From the NCBI GenBank assembly GCA_024291935.2, contig CM044311.1, forward strand, positions 16,639,001 to 16,703,000: a DNA stretch of 64,000 nt, given 5' to 3'. The notes beneath the pieces are model-generated. The model was not told where the DNA came from and ran no database searches. It saw only the letters and a list, made by a program, of their open reading frames with translations. A program made the translations under genes and the position numbers. The stretch is from Okapia johnstoni. Taxonomy: Eukaryota > Chordata > Mammalia > Artiodactyla > Giraffidae. Positions 43,416 through 56,059 of this stretch are shown piece by piece. Each line of letters begins with the position of its first letter. The stretch's first letter is position 1.

Positions 43416-43790
43416 CTTCAAACTGTGGTGTTGGAGAAGACTCTTGAAAATCCCTTGGACTGCAAGGAGATCCAACCAGTCAATCCTAAAGGAAATCAAC
43501 CCTGAATATTCATTGGAAGGACTGATGCTGAAGCTGAAGCTCCAATACTTCGGCTTCCTGAGGTGAAGAGCCAATTTATTGGAAAAGACCCTGATACTGG
43601 GAAAGATTGAAGGCAGGAGGAGAAGTGGGCAGCAGAGGATGAGATGGTTGGATGGCATCACCGACTCAATGGACATGAGTTTGAGAAAACTCAGGGAGAT
43701 GGTGAAGGACAGGAAATCCTGGCATGCTGCAGTCCATGGGGTCGCAAAGAATCAGACCTGATTGAGTGACTGAATAACAACAACAACCAA
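43416..43790 (+). mobile_element. BovB LINE 3' end
   Basis: 5'-truncated at aaactgtggtgttggagaag, complete to the aataacaacaacaacc tail. The plus frame 43579-43761 reads [16 protein letters not shown] and the usual C-terminal block. Confidence 0.94.
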
Positions 43791-43906
43791 TGGACTCAAG
43801 GATTTAAATTTCATCTGTATTAGTTTATCCTTTTTTTTTTTTTAACTACAGAAGTAAATTTTAAAACTGCTTACTAATCATTAATTCACAAAAGTGTGTA
43901 TTAATA

Positions 43907-44101
43907 ACTCAGTCGTGTCCAATTCTTTGGGGTCGCATGAACTGTAGCCCTCTGTCCATGGGATTTCCCAGGCAAGAACACTGGAGTGGGTTGCCATTTC
44001 CCCTCCAGGGGGTCCTCCCGACCCAAGGATCGAACTCATGCCTACTGTGTCTCTTGTATTGGCAGGTGGATTCTTTACCATCTGAACCACTAGGGAAACC
44101 T
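43907..44101 (-). mobile_element. Bov-tA SINE
   Basis: Reverse copy from ctcagtcgtgtccaattc to accactagggaaacc. A short gap (cgccaggctc missing) lies near 43950. Confidence 0.92.
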
Positions 44102-45555
44102 CAAAGAAGTATAGACCCTTGACTAATATCTTCCAAGTATCATATTTCTTAATGAATTTGAGAGAAATTATCAGAAACTTTGGAGATAGGACTCAGCATC
44201 AGGAAACATTAAAAGCTTCTTAGATTATTTCAGTTCATAGCTAAGACTGCAATCCACTATCTGTTCATCATACTCCTTCACATTTTTTGCTGAGAAGGAG
44301 TAAATAATTGGCTTTGGACAGCTCCAGCCTTCCCCAACAGCACAGACCTCTGAACCCTTAAAAGTCTACACATTTGGGATGTCTGATATCCTTTCTGTAA
44401 AGGCCCAGTATCACTGGTTCATACTCATTTAGTGAGGCAGAAATTATCAAAAATTATTATCTGATAATTCAAACATGATTTAAATGATGTTTAACTTTGT
44501 GTTTCTCAATTTACATTTTACTGATCTGTGCACAAAATAAGTTGATATAAAGATGAATTAAACACTAGCGAGTTCTATAAAATAATGGAATTTTCTTAGA
44601 ATGAAAAAATAGAATGAGGTTAAGCATATATAGAGAAAGTGGAAAGTAAAAGTGAAATGCTGAAAGTTAAGGTATTTAGCATTAACTTTTCTCATTGCTA
44701 CCGTGACTAAGGAAAAACTCAGGGAATACATACTACATAAAATAATCATTTAATAATGCATACTGCTGGAAGAAGAACTTTTTACCCTCTGAAGTTGCAG
44801 GCAGAGAATTACCAAAAAACTAGGCTATTTAAATCCAATACTTTTAATTTTAGTCATTTTACAAATTATTTCTCTTGCTCCTTTTCTTTTCTCAGATTTT
44901 AAAGACAAAACAACCTCTCAAGTATACAAAAAAATTTTAAATATTTTTTTTTTTATTTTAGAAAAAAGTTGAATTAAGAATCTGAGGTTTAGTTAACATG
45001 AAAGACTATGTTAAATTATTAATAAAGAAAAAACAGTGCATCTGCTTATTATAACACATATCCTGAAGTGGGCAGATACAAATCATATAAAAGCCAAGAT
45101 TATGCCTGCATTGGCTTAGAAGTTTATTGTAAAACATTTCTGAGCCAAGGACATTTAGAGGAGCAATGCCAAGTTAATATGAAGGTGCCAGTGTAGAATA
45201 ATCTTTGAAAGATGGAGGCTCCAACACTGGAGTAACTGAAAGTACAATTCATGTCACGTCAGTTTAACTGGAGACATCTGTTAGCAAGATACAGAGCATA
45301 TCTGTTATTAATTTCTAAGTTGAACTGTTCAGGTTGTGCTCACTCACTTAATTTTAATAAAGGCTCTATAAAAACTTCTTTTCAAATGCTATTTTTTATG
45401 CAGCCAAGTTTCAGTCTCTGATATTCTTGGTCATTATGTTAGTTTTTAAAGTATAGGTAGAAAGAAGATTAAACTAAGTTACTAGCAATCAAGCATCTTT
45501 TCATTGGTAATCCTGGCCAGATGCATGTCTTCCATTTCCTTGTAAGACCCACAAT
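44102..45555. other. Intergenic sequence, nothing recognised
   Basis: 1.45 kb with only homopolymer runs (T-run near 44945). No element named. Confidence 0.45.
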
Positions 45556-45770
45556 TTGTTGTTGCTGTTTAGTCACTAAGTTGTATCCAACTCTTTGTGA
45601 AGCTATGGACTGTAGCCCACTAGGCTCCTCTGTCCATGGGATTTCTAAGGCAAGAATACTGGAGTGGGTTGCCATTTCCTTCTCCAGGGGATCTTCCTCA
45701 CCCAGGGATTGAACCTGCATCTCCTGCATTGGCAGACGGATTCTTTACCATTGATCCACCAGGGAACCCC
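45556..45770 (-). mobile_element. Bov-tA SINE
   Basis: Reverse copy with a ttgttgttgctg tail, through tgatccaccagggaacccc. Confidence 0.93.
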
Positions 45771-46690
45771 CAGAAAAAGATATGGTTGTTAAAAATAACA
45801 AACCCTCACCCCCACTGGAAACTTGTTTTTTTCTCAAAAGATGCTGTTTTTATTCAATATTTTACCACAGCGAGACCTGGTATCCTCCTTGTTACCAGAT
45901 GCGTATGCGTTCCTCCCTTGTCTATTTTGTTCATTTTGGATATCCTTTGAATTGGGTCAAATATGAGTTTTCAATAAGTGTTTGCTCAGTGATTATCAAT
46001 GAAAACCCCAGGCTTTTTATAAGAGTAGAAATAATGAGTAGGTTAATGATAGACTTTCTGAAAAATCAGTCTTGCTGAATAAGATAATGAATTTGTTGAT
46101 GAAGAGACACATTAGCAGTAACAAATACAGTGTTTGGACAGATAATCATCGAAGACCCATAAGTGGGTAGAATCTCACATCTTAAGCTATAAATAGCTCA
46201 TTCAATTTTTTTTCTTCAACAATTGATTCATCATAATTCAACTAAGCTCCCCAACTGTCACAAATCGCACTTAAAATAATGGATCTTCTCACCATATAAC
46301 TTGTGTTCTGATGTGTTCTGAAACTTGCAGAACAAACTATAAATCTATTATCCATCATGAAGCACATCAGCCCATCCCCCAAAACACAAAAGCAGCGATC
46401 AGTCAGGAACTCCCTAGCGTCTCAGATCCTTCAGAGCTAGTACTTTTTTCAGTCACTGCTTCAGGCAAGTTCTTCTGTGAAGGGACTGGCATCGGCATTG
46501 AATAGGCAACTCATAATGTACAATTCTGTTCTAGTGTCCGATATCAATAAAAACTTCACAAATTGTGCATATATAGGTTACATCCATGCGGGATTGATTT
46601 TAAAATAAGTCAGCCTGACTTAGAAGAGTTCTATTGGCCCTCTATAAGGTCTAATGTTGAACAGAGAATTACCTATTCAGCTTATTGCGG
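45771..46690. other. Intergenic sequence, nothing recognised
   Basis: Frames of 98-104 codons here either overlap the SINE or have no family resemblance. Confidence 0.45.
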
Positions 46691-46905
46691 GGGTTTCCAT
46701 AGTGGCTCAGCAGTAAAGAATCCACCTGGAATGCAGCAGATGTGAGTTCAATCCCTGGGTCTGGAAGATCCCCTAGAGAAGGAAATAGAAACCCAATCCA
46801 GTATTCTTGCCTGGAAAACCCCATGGACAGGGGAGCCTGGTGGGCCACAGTCCGCGGGGTCTCAAAGAGTTGAGCACGAGTTAGTGACGAAACAACAACA
46901 AAAAT
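46691..46905 (+). mobile_element. Bov-tA SINE
   Basis: ggtttccatagtggctcag head, agatcccctagagaagg, and aacaacaacaaaaataaa tail. Confidence 0.93.
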
Positions 46906-48550
46906 AAATCATAAAATAAGGCAGGCTTTCCTCTGGCTCTACAGCAGGCTTTGTAAAACCTAGTATTTCAGTTGCACAGCATTATTTTAAAGTATCAATT
47001 AAATCATTAAATTATCGTTACTTGCTCATTAGGCCTGTGTGGATTTTACATATTTTTGTCTGTTAATATGAAGTTTTTCAGTTAAATATGGAACATAGTA
47101 TTAAGTGACTGTCAAAATCCAGGTTCTGTCAAACAAGGATATTACTGGATATTGATTAAAATATCTTAAGTAGAAACCTGTTTTTATTCTTTCTGGCTTT
47201 AAGCAGTGATGTTAAGGCCAATTGTTTGGTAAGTTAATATTTAGTGTTAGATGACTGAAAACTCTGCTGTATATTTAGGTATAACTGTTAAATACAGGTT
47301 TGTACATTAAATTTAGTTAGTTGGACTGAAAAGTGACCTCAAATTTAGGGGAAAATAAAGTGTACACTTCCAACTACTTATGCAAACGCCTGCCGTGAGG
47401 TCAAGGCTAACTCATCAGAACAGACATGATTTTTATATTTCATTAGCATTTGCCAGTTTCTAGGCCAAGGGCAAGCTTACATAGTAAAGTAAAAACCATG
47501 TTTTCATTGTAATTTTTAAATTTTATTTTTAAGTTAACTAGAAAACAAATTTGAAATAAGTTTAACTGCTCTTTAATATCAAGTTTTCATCTAATCTCCC
47601 TATGTAGTCTTTGAAATTATATTTTAAAAACTGAGACTACGTATTCACCAAATCAAAGTAGTCATCGATCTCCATTTTTCAGCAGGAGACTCTTAAGTTC
47701 ACTGGAGAGATACATAAATTAAATAATAAAATACTTTTAGTATGTTTTAAAAGAAAACACTTTAGAGAATTATGGGGAAAACAATCCTTTGGAAAATACC
47801 AGTAGCAAGATCAAGTTGTGAAAATAATTTTAACTTCAGGCCCATTTTATTATTAATAGGTGAATTATTTTATTGTAACTGTATTTAAAAGTGTAAAGGG
47901 GCTATGTTTTCAACTTATGACCATTTCTCTCTCTTATGCTATAATTGCCAAAACCACCGATGTCAGGAAAAACAGCCTAACTGTTCTCCAGATGCCCTCT
48001 GGGACTTGGGACACAGAAATGAATCAATACTTACTACTCAGTATGTAGATTTTGAATTAGAAGTTGCCTTAAAGTCACCCCACCTCTAAGGTGACAGGAA
48101 GTGCTCCAAGTTAACCCTAAGTTCTGGTTTAACCTCCAGCATAAACACACAGGTGTTGACATTAAAAATAATCTCTTATTAGAAAAGACATGAAAAACTA
48201 CTTCTGTTAAATCACGTGTTTAGAGGTAAAGAGGACAAGGAAAAGTAAAAGACAGTATAAAACCTTATATCATTATGAAGTTAAAAGATAAGACCTGCCT
48301 TAGAACCACAATTTTGGTTCCAGACCCTACCTCCTGCTCAGTTTTATGTACCACTGAAGAAAATGAATAATGAAATCCTAACTCTATAATAACTTTCAGG
48401 GATATAAACCTTTTGTATCAAATCACACAAGAAATGAAGGTCATATATAAATCAAGGCATTAATGTTAGAAATAAATCTATTTTTTTAGCTAGTAAAGAA
48501 GAGAAGTTAGCAGTTATATATAGTGAGGGGTGGAGAGGTAAATAAAACAC
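46906..48550. other. Intergenic sequence, nothing recognised
   Basis: 1.6 kb of AT-rich, fairly complex sequence without an obvious transposon. Single-copy DNA is likely. Confidence 0.45.
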
Positions 48551-48655
48551 TGCCCTCCTCCAGGGGATCTTCCCAGCCCAGGGATGGAACCTGTGTCTCT
48601 TATGTCTCCCGCCCTGGCAGGTGGGTTCTTTACCACTAGCAACACCTGGGAAGCT
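48551..48655 (-). mobile_element. Bov-tA SINE, head half only
   Basis: Only the part from ctccaggggatcttccc to aacacctgggaagc remains; the BovB-derived tail is missing. Confidence 0.88.
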
Positions 48656-48990
48656 TTGTAATGTTATTAGACTGTTAATTTTCAAAAATAAGAGCTTTTA
48701 AAAAAGTGTTGTTTCATTAAGCAATGGATGCTTTGTGTAACAAGTGAAATGTCTGCTGATGGTCACATAAATGCAACCATTAAGCTGGGTGATAGTGGCA
48801 GATTTCTCCTGGTACCCAGGGCCACAGCTTCAGTGTAGCTGTGTTGTTTATTTGCAGGCAGTTTTCCAAGGTTCTACCCTCAGCGAGTATTGTGAAGATT
48901 TTCTAGGTTTCTCTGCCTCAGGCCTCTATTTTGAAAGACAAAAGGCTCTTCATTCTGCACATAGACACAGGCAAGAAATGCTAGGAAGTT
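48656..48990. other. Intergenic sequence, nothing recognised
   Basis: Slightly more GC-rich at 48780-48960, but no exon signals (no credible splice sites in a consistent open frame). Confidence 0.4.
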
Positions 48991-49002
48991 AGAGCCTCTG
49001 AG

Positions 49003-49217
49003 TGTGGCTTCCTTGGTGGCTCAGGTAGTAAAGAATCTGTCTGCCATGCAGGAGGTCTGGGTTTCATCCCTGGATTTGGAAAATCCCCTGGAAAAGAGAA
49101 TGACAACCCACTCTAGTGTTCTTGCCTGGAGAATTTCATGGATAGAGGAGCTGGCTGGCCCCAGTCCTTGGGGTTGCAAAGGTTTGGACTTGATTGAGTG
49201 ACTAACACTTTGACTTC
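49003..49217 (+). mobile_element. Bov-tA SINE
   Basis: Complete. Flanked by agagcctctgag (48991-49002) and agagcctatgag (49218-49229), a 12-bp target duplication with one mismatch. Confidence 0.95.
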
Positions 49218-49229
49218 AGAGCCTATGAG

Positions 49230-49977
49230 AGCAAAATTCAAGTAATGTGAGGCTCTGAATCAAGAAATAGAAAGTCACTCTCTCCGTTCTCCAGGGGAAT
49301 AATTGTGAGATATGTTCTAGAGAGTCCTTAAGAGAGTCAGTTGCAGGATGGATCCCATTTGCCCACATTGGTAACCAACTCAGTAATTCCACCTTTGTTG
49401 ACTTTTCTCTATGTGTTGTCTTACTTCACCTACTATTTTATTTATACTCCAAAGAATACACAGATAAAATACCCGTGCTCTGTTCCTTTTGCAGCTTCTA
49501 AGGAACCCAAGTTATGACAATTATGTAGCCACAACATTTTACTTAGAGAAACTAAACCACTAATAATACTCCACTTGGTAAATGGAAGCTCAGTATTACT
49601 GAACCATTAATTTTGTGGATTTGATAGACATCTGCTATAAAACTGCCATCACTAAGGTAATGTTACAGTCATGAATTCACCCACCTAAAAGTCCCCTCGC
49701 ATGTCTAATACATGTCTTCATCATACAGATCATGTTTTATTAAAGACTGTATTCTTACTAGTTAACATCAGCCTTGGTATATAATACCCATCATGGAATG
49801 ATTTATAAATGAGAAGATTAATTTGGTTGCATTTTATTTTGTGTTTATAAGATTAGCTGTCACTAGGTAGATAATGGTAGTGATTAAGAATCAATTCAGT
49901 AAACCCAGATATGGACAAATATTACAAATGGTTACTGATGTATCTATCTAGAGCCAGCTTAAAACTAAATAGTAATA
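49230..49977. other. Intergenic sequence, nothing firmly recognised
   Basis: The stretch near 49440-49520 (gataaaatacccgtgctctg; gcttctaaggaacccaag) has the feel of an old LTR end, but I cannot assign it. Confidence 0.4.
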
Positions 49978-50015
49978 CAAAACAAAACTAAGATCATGGC
50001 CTCTGACACCATTGA

Positions 50016-50219
50016 AAATGAAAGTGAAAGTCACTCTGTCATGTCCAACTCTTTGCGACCCCATGGACTGACTATGCAGTCCACAGAATTCTCCAGGCCA
50101 GAATATTGGATTGGGTAGTCTTTCCCTTCTCCAGGGGATCTTCCCAACCCAGGGATCAAACCCAGGTCTCCCGCATTGCAGGTGGATTCTTTACCAGCTG
50201 AGCCACCAGGGAAGTCCAA
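50016..50219 (-). mobile_element. Bov-tA SINE inside BovB
   Basis: Reverse copy from tgaaagtcactctgtcatg to gagccaccagggaagtcc. The middle part is altered (actatgcagtccacagaa), with the cgccaggctcctctg block lost. Confidence 0.92.
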
Positions 50220-50292
50220 AAATACTGGCGTGGGTAGCCTATTCCTTCTCCAGCGGATCTTCCCAACCCAGGAATCGAACCAGGGTCTCCAT
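50220..50292 (-). mobile_element. Second partial Bov-tA, tandem
   Basis: Immediately after the first copy, aatactggcgtgggtagcc to cgaaccagggtctcc repeats the central SINE part in the same orientation, without the two ends. It is either a tandem partial duplication or a dimeric insertion. Confidence 0.85.
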
Positions 50293-51074
50293 TACTTCAT
50301 GGCAAATAGAAGGGGAAAAGGTGGAAACAGTGACAGATTTCCTCTTCTTGGACTCCAAAATCACTGCAGATGGTGACTGTAGCCATGAAATCAGAAGATG
50401 ATTGCTTCTTGGGAGGAAAGCTGTGACAAACCTAGACAGTGGGTTGAAAAGCAGAGACATCATTCTGCTGACAAAGGTCGTATTGTCAAGGCTATGGTCT
50501 TCCCATTGGTCACGTATTATAAGAGTTGGACCATAAAAAAGGCAGAGTGCCAAAGAATTGATGCTTTCAAACTGTGGTGCTGGAGAAGACTCCTGAAAAT
50601 CCCTTGGACACCAAGGACACCAAACCAGTAAATCTTAAAGGAAATCCACCCTGAATACTCATTGGAAGGACTGATGCTAAAGCTGAAGTTCCAGTATTTT
50701 GGTCATCTGATACAAACAGATGACTCACTGGAAAAATCCCTGATGCTGGGAAAGATTGAGGGTAGGAGGAGAAGAGGACATCAGAGGAAGAGACGGCTGG
50801 ATGGCATCACCGATGCATTGGACATGAACTTGGGCAAATTTCGGCAGCAGATGGTGAGGAACAGGGAGCCCTGGTGTGCTGCAGTCCATGGGGTCGCAAA
50901 GAGTTGGGCACAGGGGGTGACTGAACAACAGCAATTGTCTGAAATATAACATATAATCAGACCACTTATCCTTTTTTTGTTAAAAAAAAAGTGAAGCAAT
51001 TAACTTCATTACTAAATAAAATACATAAGCACAGTCTGAATTCAAATAACTAAAGCATAGTGTTATTCCTGCTT

Positions 51075-51290
51075 TGTGCTCAGTTGCTAAGTTGTGTCCA
51101 ACTCTTTGTGCCCTCAAGGACTGGAGCCCACCAGGATCCTCTGTCCAGGGGATTTCCCAGGCAAGAATACTGGAATGTGTTGCCATTTCCTCCTTCAGTG
51201 GATTTTCCCTACCCATGGATTGAACCTGTGTCTCCTGCACTGCAAGTGAATTCTTAGGAATATTTACTGCTTGAGCCATTGGGGAAGTCC
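51075..51290 (-). mobile_element. Bov-tA SINE
   Basis: Reverse copy from tgtgctcagttgctaagttg to gagccattggggaagtcc, with a small insertion (aggaatattt) in the head. Confidence 0.92.
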
Positions 51291-52267
51291 CATGTAGATA
51301 GTGGCAAGATACAAAATGATGAAGCTGCCTGTGAAAATACTGGTCTTGCAGATTCTCACTTAATTTCTATGACCCAAGTGTATAATATACTCCACAAAAT
51401 ATAGACAGTGCTTAATAAATGTTTGCTACTTTATCTTTGATTCATATATAGGATATTGTAATATTTATTTTTTTGTTTATTGCTAATCATTCTTCAGAAC
51501 ATTTTTTTAGTTTTTTATTTTCAATTTTTTCCCTCTTTAGATTTTGGAAGATATACTACATGTCTTATTAATTTAATTTTAGAGAATTTTTTTAATTAAA
51601 AAAAATGAAGAAAATGAAATTTGTTAGCATTCTAATATTGCCTACAGGAGTAGATGATGTAGGTCATTTAAGTTGAGCTGACGTTTTGGCATTAGCTCCC
51701 AGTCGTCATACTTCATGGCCAGACAGTGCAGCTGTTCATTTTATTGGAACTCCTTTCAATTTCAGTTAATGTACTTAAGAATGTTCCAAGACTTATCTGC
51801 CAAGGTTTTTTTCTTTCTTTCAGTTTGTTGTCAAGGTGTTTTCTTTTGCATTAAATGCTACAACATGCCTATTAAGGTCTACTGAGATATAATTATTAAA
51901 GGTCATACACTGATTGCAGATACAAATGACAGTGGAGTAGTCAGTAGTTTAGTGAAAATCATCTGAGAATTTATAGAAAATAAGAGAGCGATGATGCTCA
52001 TGTGAGCACAGAAAGCCAGGAAATACAATCAGTGAGGAAGGAAGATGAGCTCTTCATCTCCTGCATAATTTCATATTTCCCTAGATGATTAAACAAGCTA
52101 TAATCAAATAGGATGTAGGTCTAAGAAATAGTTATTAAAAGAAGTGGTTGATCATTTTACTAAATTCTTATAATTCTTATGATTTAGGCAAATAAGACAT
52201 GAAAGGTCTAAAATTTCATATGAGAAAAAGATTTAACTCTGTGTGTGTTTGTGTACTTGTGTGTGTG
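51291..52267. other. Unique sequence, possible conserved element
   Basis: No transposon seen. 51640-51960 is complex, non-repetitive sequence that could be constrained non-coding DNA. T-rich runs lie at 51470-51610 and a GT-rich run at 52238-52268. Confidence 0.4.
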
Positions 52268-52471
52268 CATGCTCAGTTGTATCTTTGCAACACTTTTGAC
52301 TATAGCCTGCCAGGCTTCTCTGTCTTTGTGATTTTCCCCGACATGAATGGCAAAAATACTGGAGTGGTTGTCATTACCTCCTCCAGAGGATCTTCCTGAC
52401 CCAGAGACTAAACCTGAGTCTCCTGTGTGTCCAGCAGTTCAGGCAGATTCTTTACCTGCTGAGTCATCATG
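52268..52471 (-). mobile_element. Bov-tA SINE, diverged
   Basis: Reverse copy from catgctcagttgtatc to gctgagtcatcatgg. More diverged than most copies here. Confidence 0.9.
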
Positions 52472-52631
52472 GATATAAGTATAGTATATATGTGTCAGTT
52501 ATAGCCAAAAAAGAACAAAATATTTGATATGTTTTTATTCAGATTTTATTGATCTTAAGTTTGGTATATGAAAGGATCCATTGTAAGAGAATCAGTATAG
52601 AAGACAGACATTTTCACGTTTAACATGCTTA

Positions 52632-53625
52632 ACTCTTGAGAAACCTGTATGCAGGTCAGGAAGCAACAGTTAGAACTGGACATGGCACAACAGACTGGTT
52701 CCAAATAGGAAAAGGAGTACATCAAGGCTGTATATTGTCACCCTACTTATTTAACTTATATGCAGAGTACATCATGAGAAATGCTTGGCTGGAGGAAGCA
52801 CAAGCTGGAATTAAGATTGCCGGGAGAAATATCAATAACCTCAGATATGCAGATGACACCACCCTTATGGCAGAAAGTGAAGAAGAACTAAAGAGCCCTT
52901 GATGAAAGTGAAAGAGGAGAGTGAAAAAGTTGACTTAAAGCTCAACATTCAGAAAACTAAGATCATGGCATCTGGTCCCATCATTTCATGGCAAATAGAT
53001 GGAGAAACAGTGGCTGACTTTATTTTTATGAGCTCCAAAATCACTGCAGATGTTGATTGCAGCCATGAAATTAAAAGACGCTTACTCCTTGGAAAGAAAG
53101 TTATGACCAACCTAGATAACATATTAAAAAGCAGAGACATTACTTTGCCAACAAAGGTCCATCTAGTCAAGGCTATGGTTTTTCCAGTGGTCATGTATGG
53201 ATGTGAGAGTTGGACAGTGAAGAAAGCTGAGTGCCGAAGAATTGATGCTTTTGAATTGTAGTGTTGGAGAAGACTCTTGAGAGTCCCTTGGACTGCAAGG
53301 AGATCCAACCAGTCCATCCTAAAAGAAATCAGTCCTGAATATTCATTGTAAGGACTGATGTTGAAGCTGAAACTCCAATACTTTGGCCACCTGATGCGAA
53401 GAGTTGACTCATTGGAAAAGACCCTGATCCTGGGAAAGATTGAGGGCAAGAGGAGAAGAGGATGACAGAAGATGAGATGGCAGAATGGCATCACCAACTC
53501 GATGGACATGGGTTTCGGTGGACTCAGGGAGTTGGTGATGGACAGGGAGGCCTGGAGTGCTGCAGTCCATGGGGTCACAAAGAGTCGGACACGACTGAGG
53601 GACTGAACTGAACTGAACTCTGAAT
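52632..53625 (+). mobile_element. BovB LINE, RT region to 3' end
   Basis: 5'-truncated at ctcttgagaaacctgtatg and complete to the gactgaactgaactgaac tail. Text is close to the other well-preserved copies, so it is probably among the youngest BovB fragments here. Confidence 0.95.
52636..53261 (+). pseudogene. BovB reverse transcriptase remnant with intact YADD
   Basis: Frame 52636-52883 keeps motif B (GVHQGCILSPYLFNLY) and the catalytic motif NNLRYADDTTLMAESEEEL. A single-base loss at about 52898 shifts to frame 52899-53261, which continues with KVKEESEKVDLKLNIQKTK and MVFPVVMYGCESW. That frame ends at a TAG (53259-53261) where other copies read TGG. More text follows to about 53600 with further stops. 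Motif A and everything upstream is missing, so no active enzyme. Confidence 0.92.
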
Positions 53626-54994
53626 AAAGCTAATTCTTAAGAAAAGTATTCCATTCCAAATCCTAAATATATTTTGAAAGATATTGGAAGAATTTATGAA
53701 ATTTTCTTATCTTCTCAGTGCATTTTATTACTTCTTTCTTTTCTCTTACTGTGTGTATTTCCTTAATCTACACTAGTCTTGAAAATTCCAAAATTCATTT
53801 AATGGGAAGTAAGCAGATAATGTCTCATGACACCAAAATACTAATTTTTTTATATCTCTTCTTTCTGCCCTGAATTGACACAGATGGCTCAAAACATGTA
53901 GGCTTTTTTTGTTTTTTCTCATAAGAAAATCAGTCACCTAGATCTTAGGATCTTAGAAGGAGCTTTACAATTTTTCTGTCAATTAGGACATGTCTTCAAA
54001 TTCTTTGTACCCTTTTAAAAACTGTTATTTTATCTCAGTTCTCACAGTAATAAGGTAATTGTTATACTAGTCAAGCCAATCTTGTATGGTCTTCATTTTT
54101 AAAGTTATTTTGATCATGTAAGATTCCCACAGTCTAACTTTTTCTGGAAAAGTTACATTCTTCCTAGTCAATAACATCTTCTTTTCCTTAATGGTATAGC
54201 AAGTTGCCCAAACATTTCCTTTGGGGTGTTTGGATTGTTCCTACTGATTTTTTTATTTCATTCAATAACTGAGATTTAATTGGCATATTCAGTTAGCTCT
54301 TGCTTTCTCTGCCATAAACCAGTTTTTAATCTCCCACCTAACACACTTAGTCATTTTCTAATTAGTGTTTTCTTCATTTAGATTCTTCACATTCAATACT
54401 TTCTTCACTCTGGTCTCTGGGACCATCTTTCCAAATGATAGAATAGTCTATAGATTTAAGTTATGCTTTCATAGCATGGAATATAAGCCATTCACAATCC
54501 CACCTCAAAACAGTGCTGAATCCTCATTTCCCACTTCTCCTCATTTGTTCCTTCTCGTTTTCTGAAAATACAACTAGATTACAGAGGCATGGGATTATTA
54601 ATAATAATTCTGGGACTCTGTGTGCCTATACCTCCAGGCTTTTGTATAGGTTCATCCCTGTGTTGAAACTGAATGTTCTTTCTGAATCTTTCACATGTGG
54701 CCCACTTCTATGTAATGCTTGAAAGTTCAGTGAAAAATCCATTGTTCCACAGAGTCTTTTCTTAATATCTAAACATAATTGGCCCTTTTCTCTGCATTTT
54801 GAAGTTTGAAGTATACTTGTAGTACACACATTTAAAAAATAAATACTAGAGTATCTTAAATATGTGGACTACATTATTATAAGCTCTGTTCCATTAAATG
54901 ATGGTGCTTAAGCAGTATCATTTTAATTTTCAGTCTTCCAATTATGAAGTCTCACATGATCTGAGAAAATATACATATAGTCTTCTCTAAGTCT
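53626..54994. other. Intergenic sequence, nothing recognised
   Basis: 1.4 kb, T-rich on the plus strand. No named element or exon. Confidence 0.45.
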
Positions 54995-55004
54995 ATTAAG
55001 CAAG

Positions 55005-55279
55005 CTGCTGCTGCTGCTAAGTTGCTTCAGTCGTGTCCGACTCTGTGTGCTCCCACAGACGACAGCCCACCAGCCTCCGCCATCCCTGGGATTCTCCAGG
55101 CAAGAACAGTAGAATGGGTTGCCATTTCCTTCTCCAATGCACGAAAGTGAAAAGTGAAAGCGAAGTCGCTCAGTCAAGTCCGACCCTTAGCGACCCCATG
55201 GACTGCAGCCTACCAGGCTCCTCCATCCATGGGATTTTCCAGGCAAGAGTACTGGAGTGGGTTGCCATTGCCTTCTCCG
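55005..55279 (-). mobile_element. Bov-A2 SINE (dimer)
   Basis: Starts with a (CTG)4 run and gctaagttgcttcag, followed by two BovB-derived monomers joined by gaaagtgaaaagtgaaagcg. The perfect duplication attaagcaag lies at 54995-55004 and 55280-55289. Confidence 0.95.
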
Positions 55280-55289
55280 ATTAAGCAAG

Positions 55290-56059
55290 CAGCCAAGATT
55301 TTCTACTAAAAAAGACTAACATCATTTTCATATGCATTCATATGTATTTCATACATGTTAAGAATATTTTATCAATAAAATTAAGACCATTGGAGCAAAA
55401 ATGAATACATATAATTCCTTGATGTATTTGAATACAGTGTAGCAAAATGTTTGGCTTCAATAACGTTTTCAATGTCATTCTGTAAGAATTTCAGTCATTA
55501 ATTGGATTCTAGCCCTACAACTTCAAGGAAATCTAATTCCATGTGAGTGAAGAGAAGAAAATTTAACATTCAAAAAACTGAAAAGTTTGACTGCAGGGAA
55601 TAGTTTTGTGATAGTTTGTTAGTGTATTCAATAACTTCCATTTTCCTGGATAAGGAATGGTTTAAGAAGGAACTGTGTTTCTACCTACTTTTTTGTATAG
55701 AGTTAAGAAAGCAAAGAGAGTTTATTTGGGTTAAATAAAATGTTACAGTTAGAGCATTCTCATAATTTTAGCTTCTATTTCAATTCTGGATGAAGAAGAG
55801 AACTGAGGAGTTAACTTTTTAGGCTTCTATTTCAAAGTGAGGGAAACTTGCTATGGCTATTGGTTAGTCAATTTTTGTGTACTTTTTTCTTTCTATATAT
55901 CAACTATTAAGTGCTTTTATTTGCTGCATATGAAATGTTTTAACTTATTGCAAAGGAGAAATGTTATATTATAACCTTATAAATTTCACAGTTGTTACAG
56001 AAAATTCAAAACCATTTATTAGTAAAAGATCAGGCTAGGTAGATTTGTTATAGAAATTC
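55290..56059. other. Intergenic sequence, nothing recognised
   Basis: No gene or repeat that I can support. Confidence 0.45.

Larger units (their letters stand above)
49978..50930 (+). mobile_element. BovB LINE, interrupted by SINEs
   Basis: BovB starts at acaaaactaagatcatggcc, is broken at about 50015, resumes at about 50293 (ttacttcatggcaaatag) and runs to the gactgaacaacagcaa tail. Frames 50398-50631 and 50662-50949 show RT C-terminal text ([34 protein letters not shown]) with shifts and stops. Confidence 0.92.

Noticed and set aside
52949..53578. 209-codon minus-strand frame as a gene
   Set aside because: It is the antisense of the BovB RT region; long antisense frames recur at other BovB copies here (e.g. 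33582-33959).
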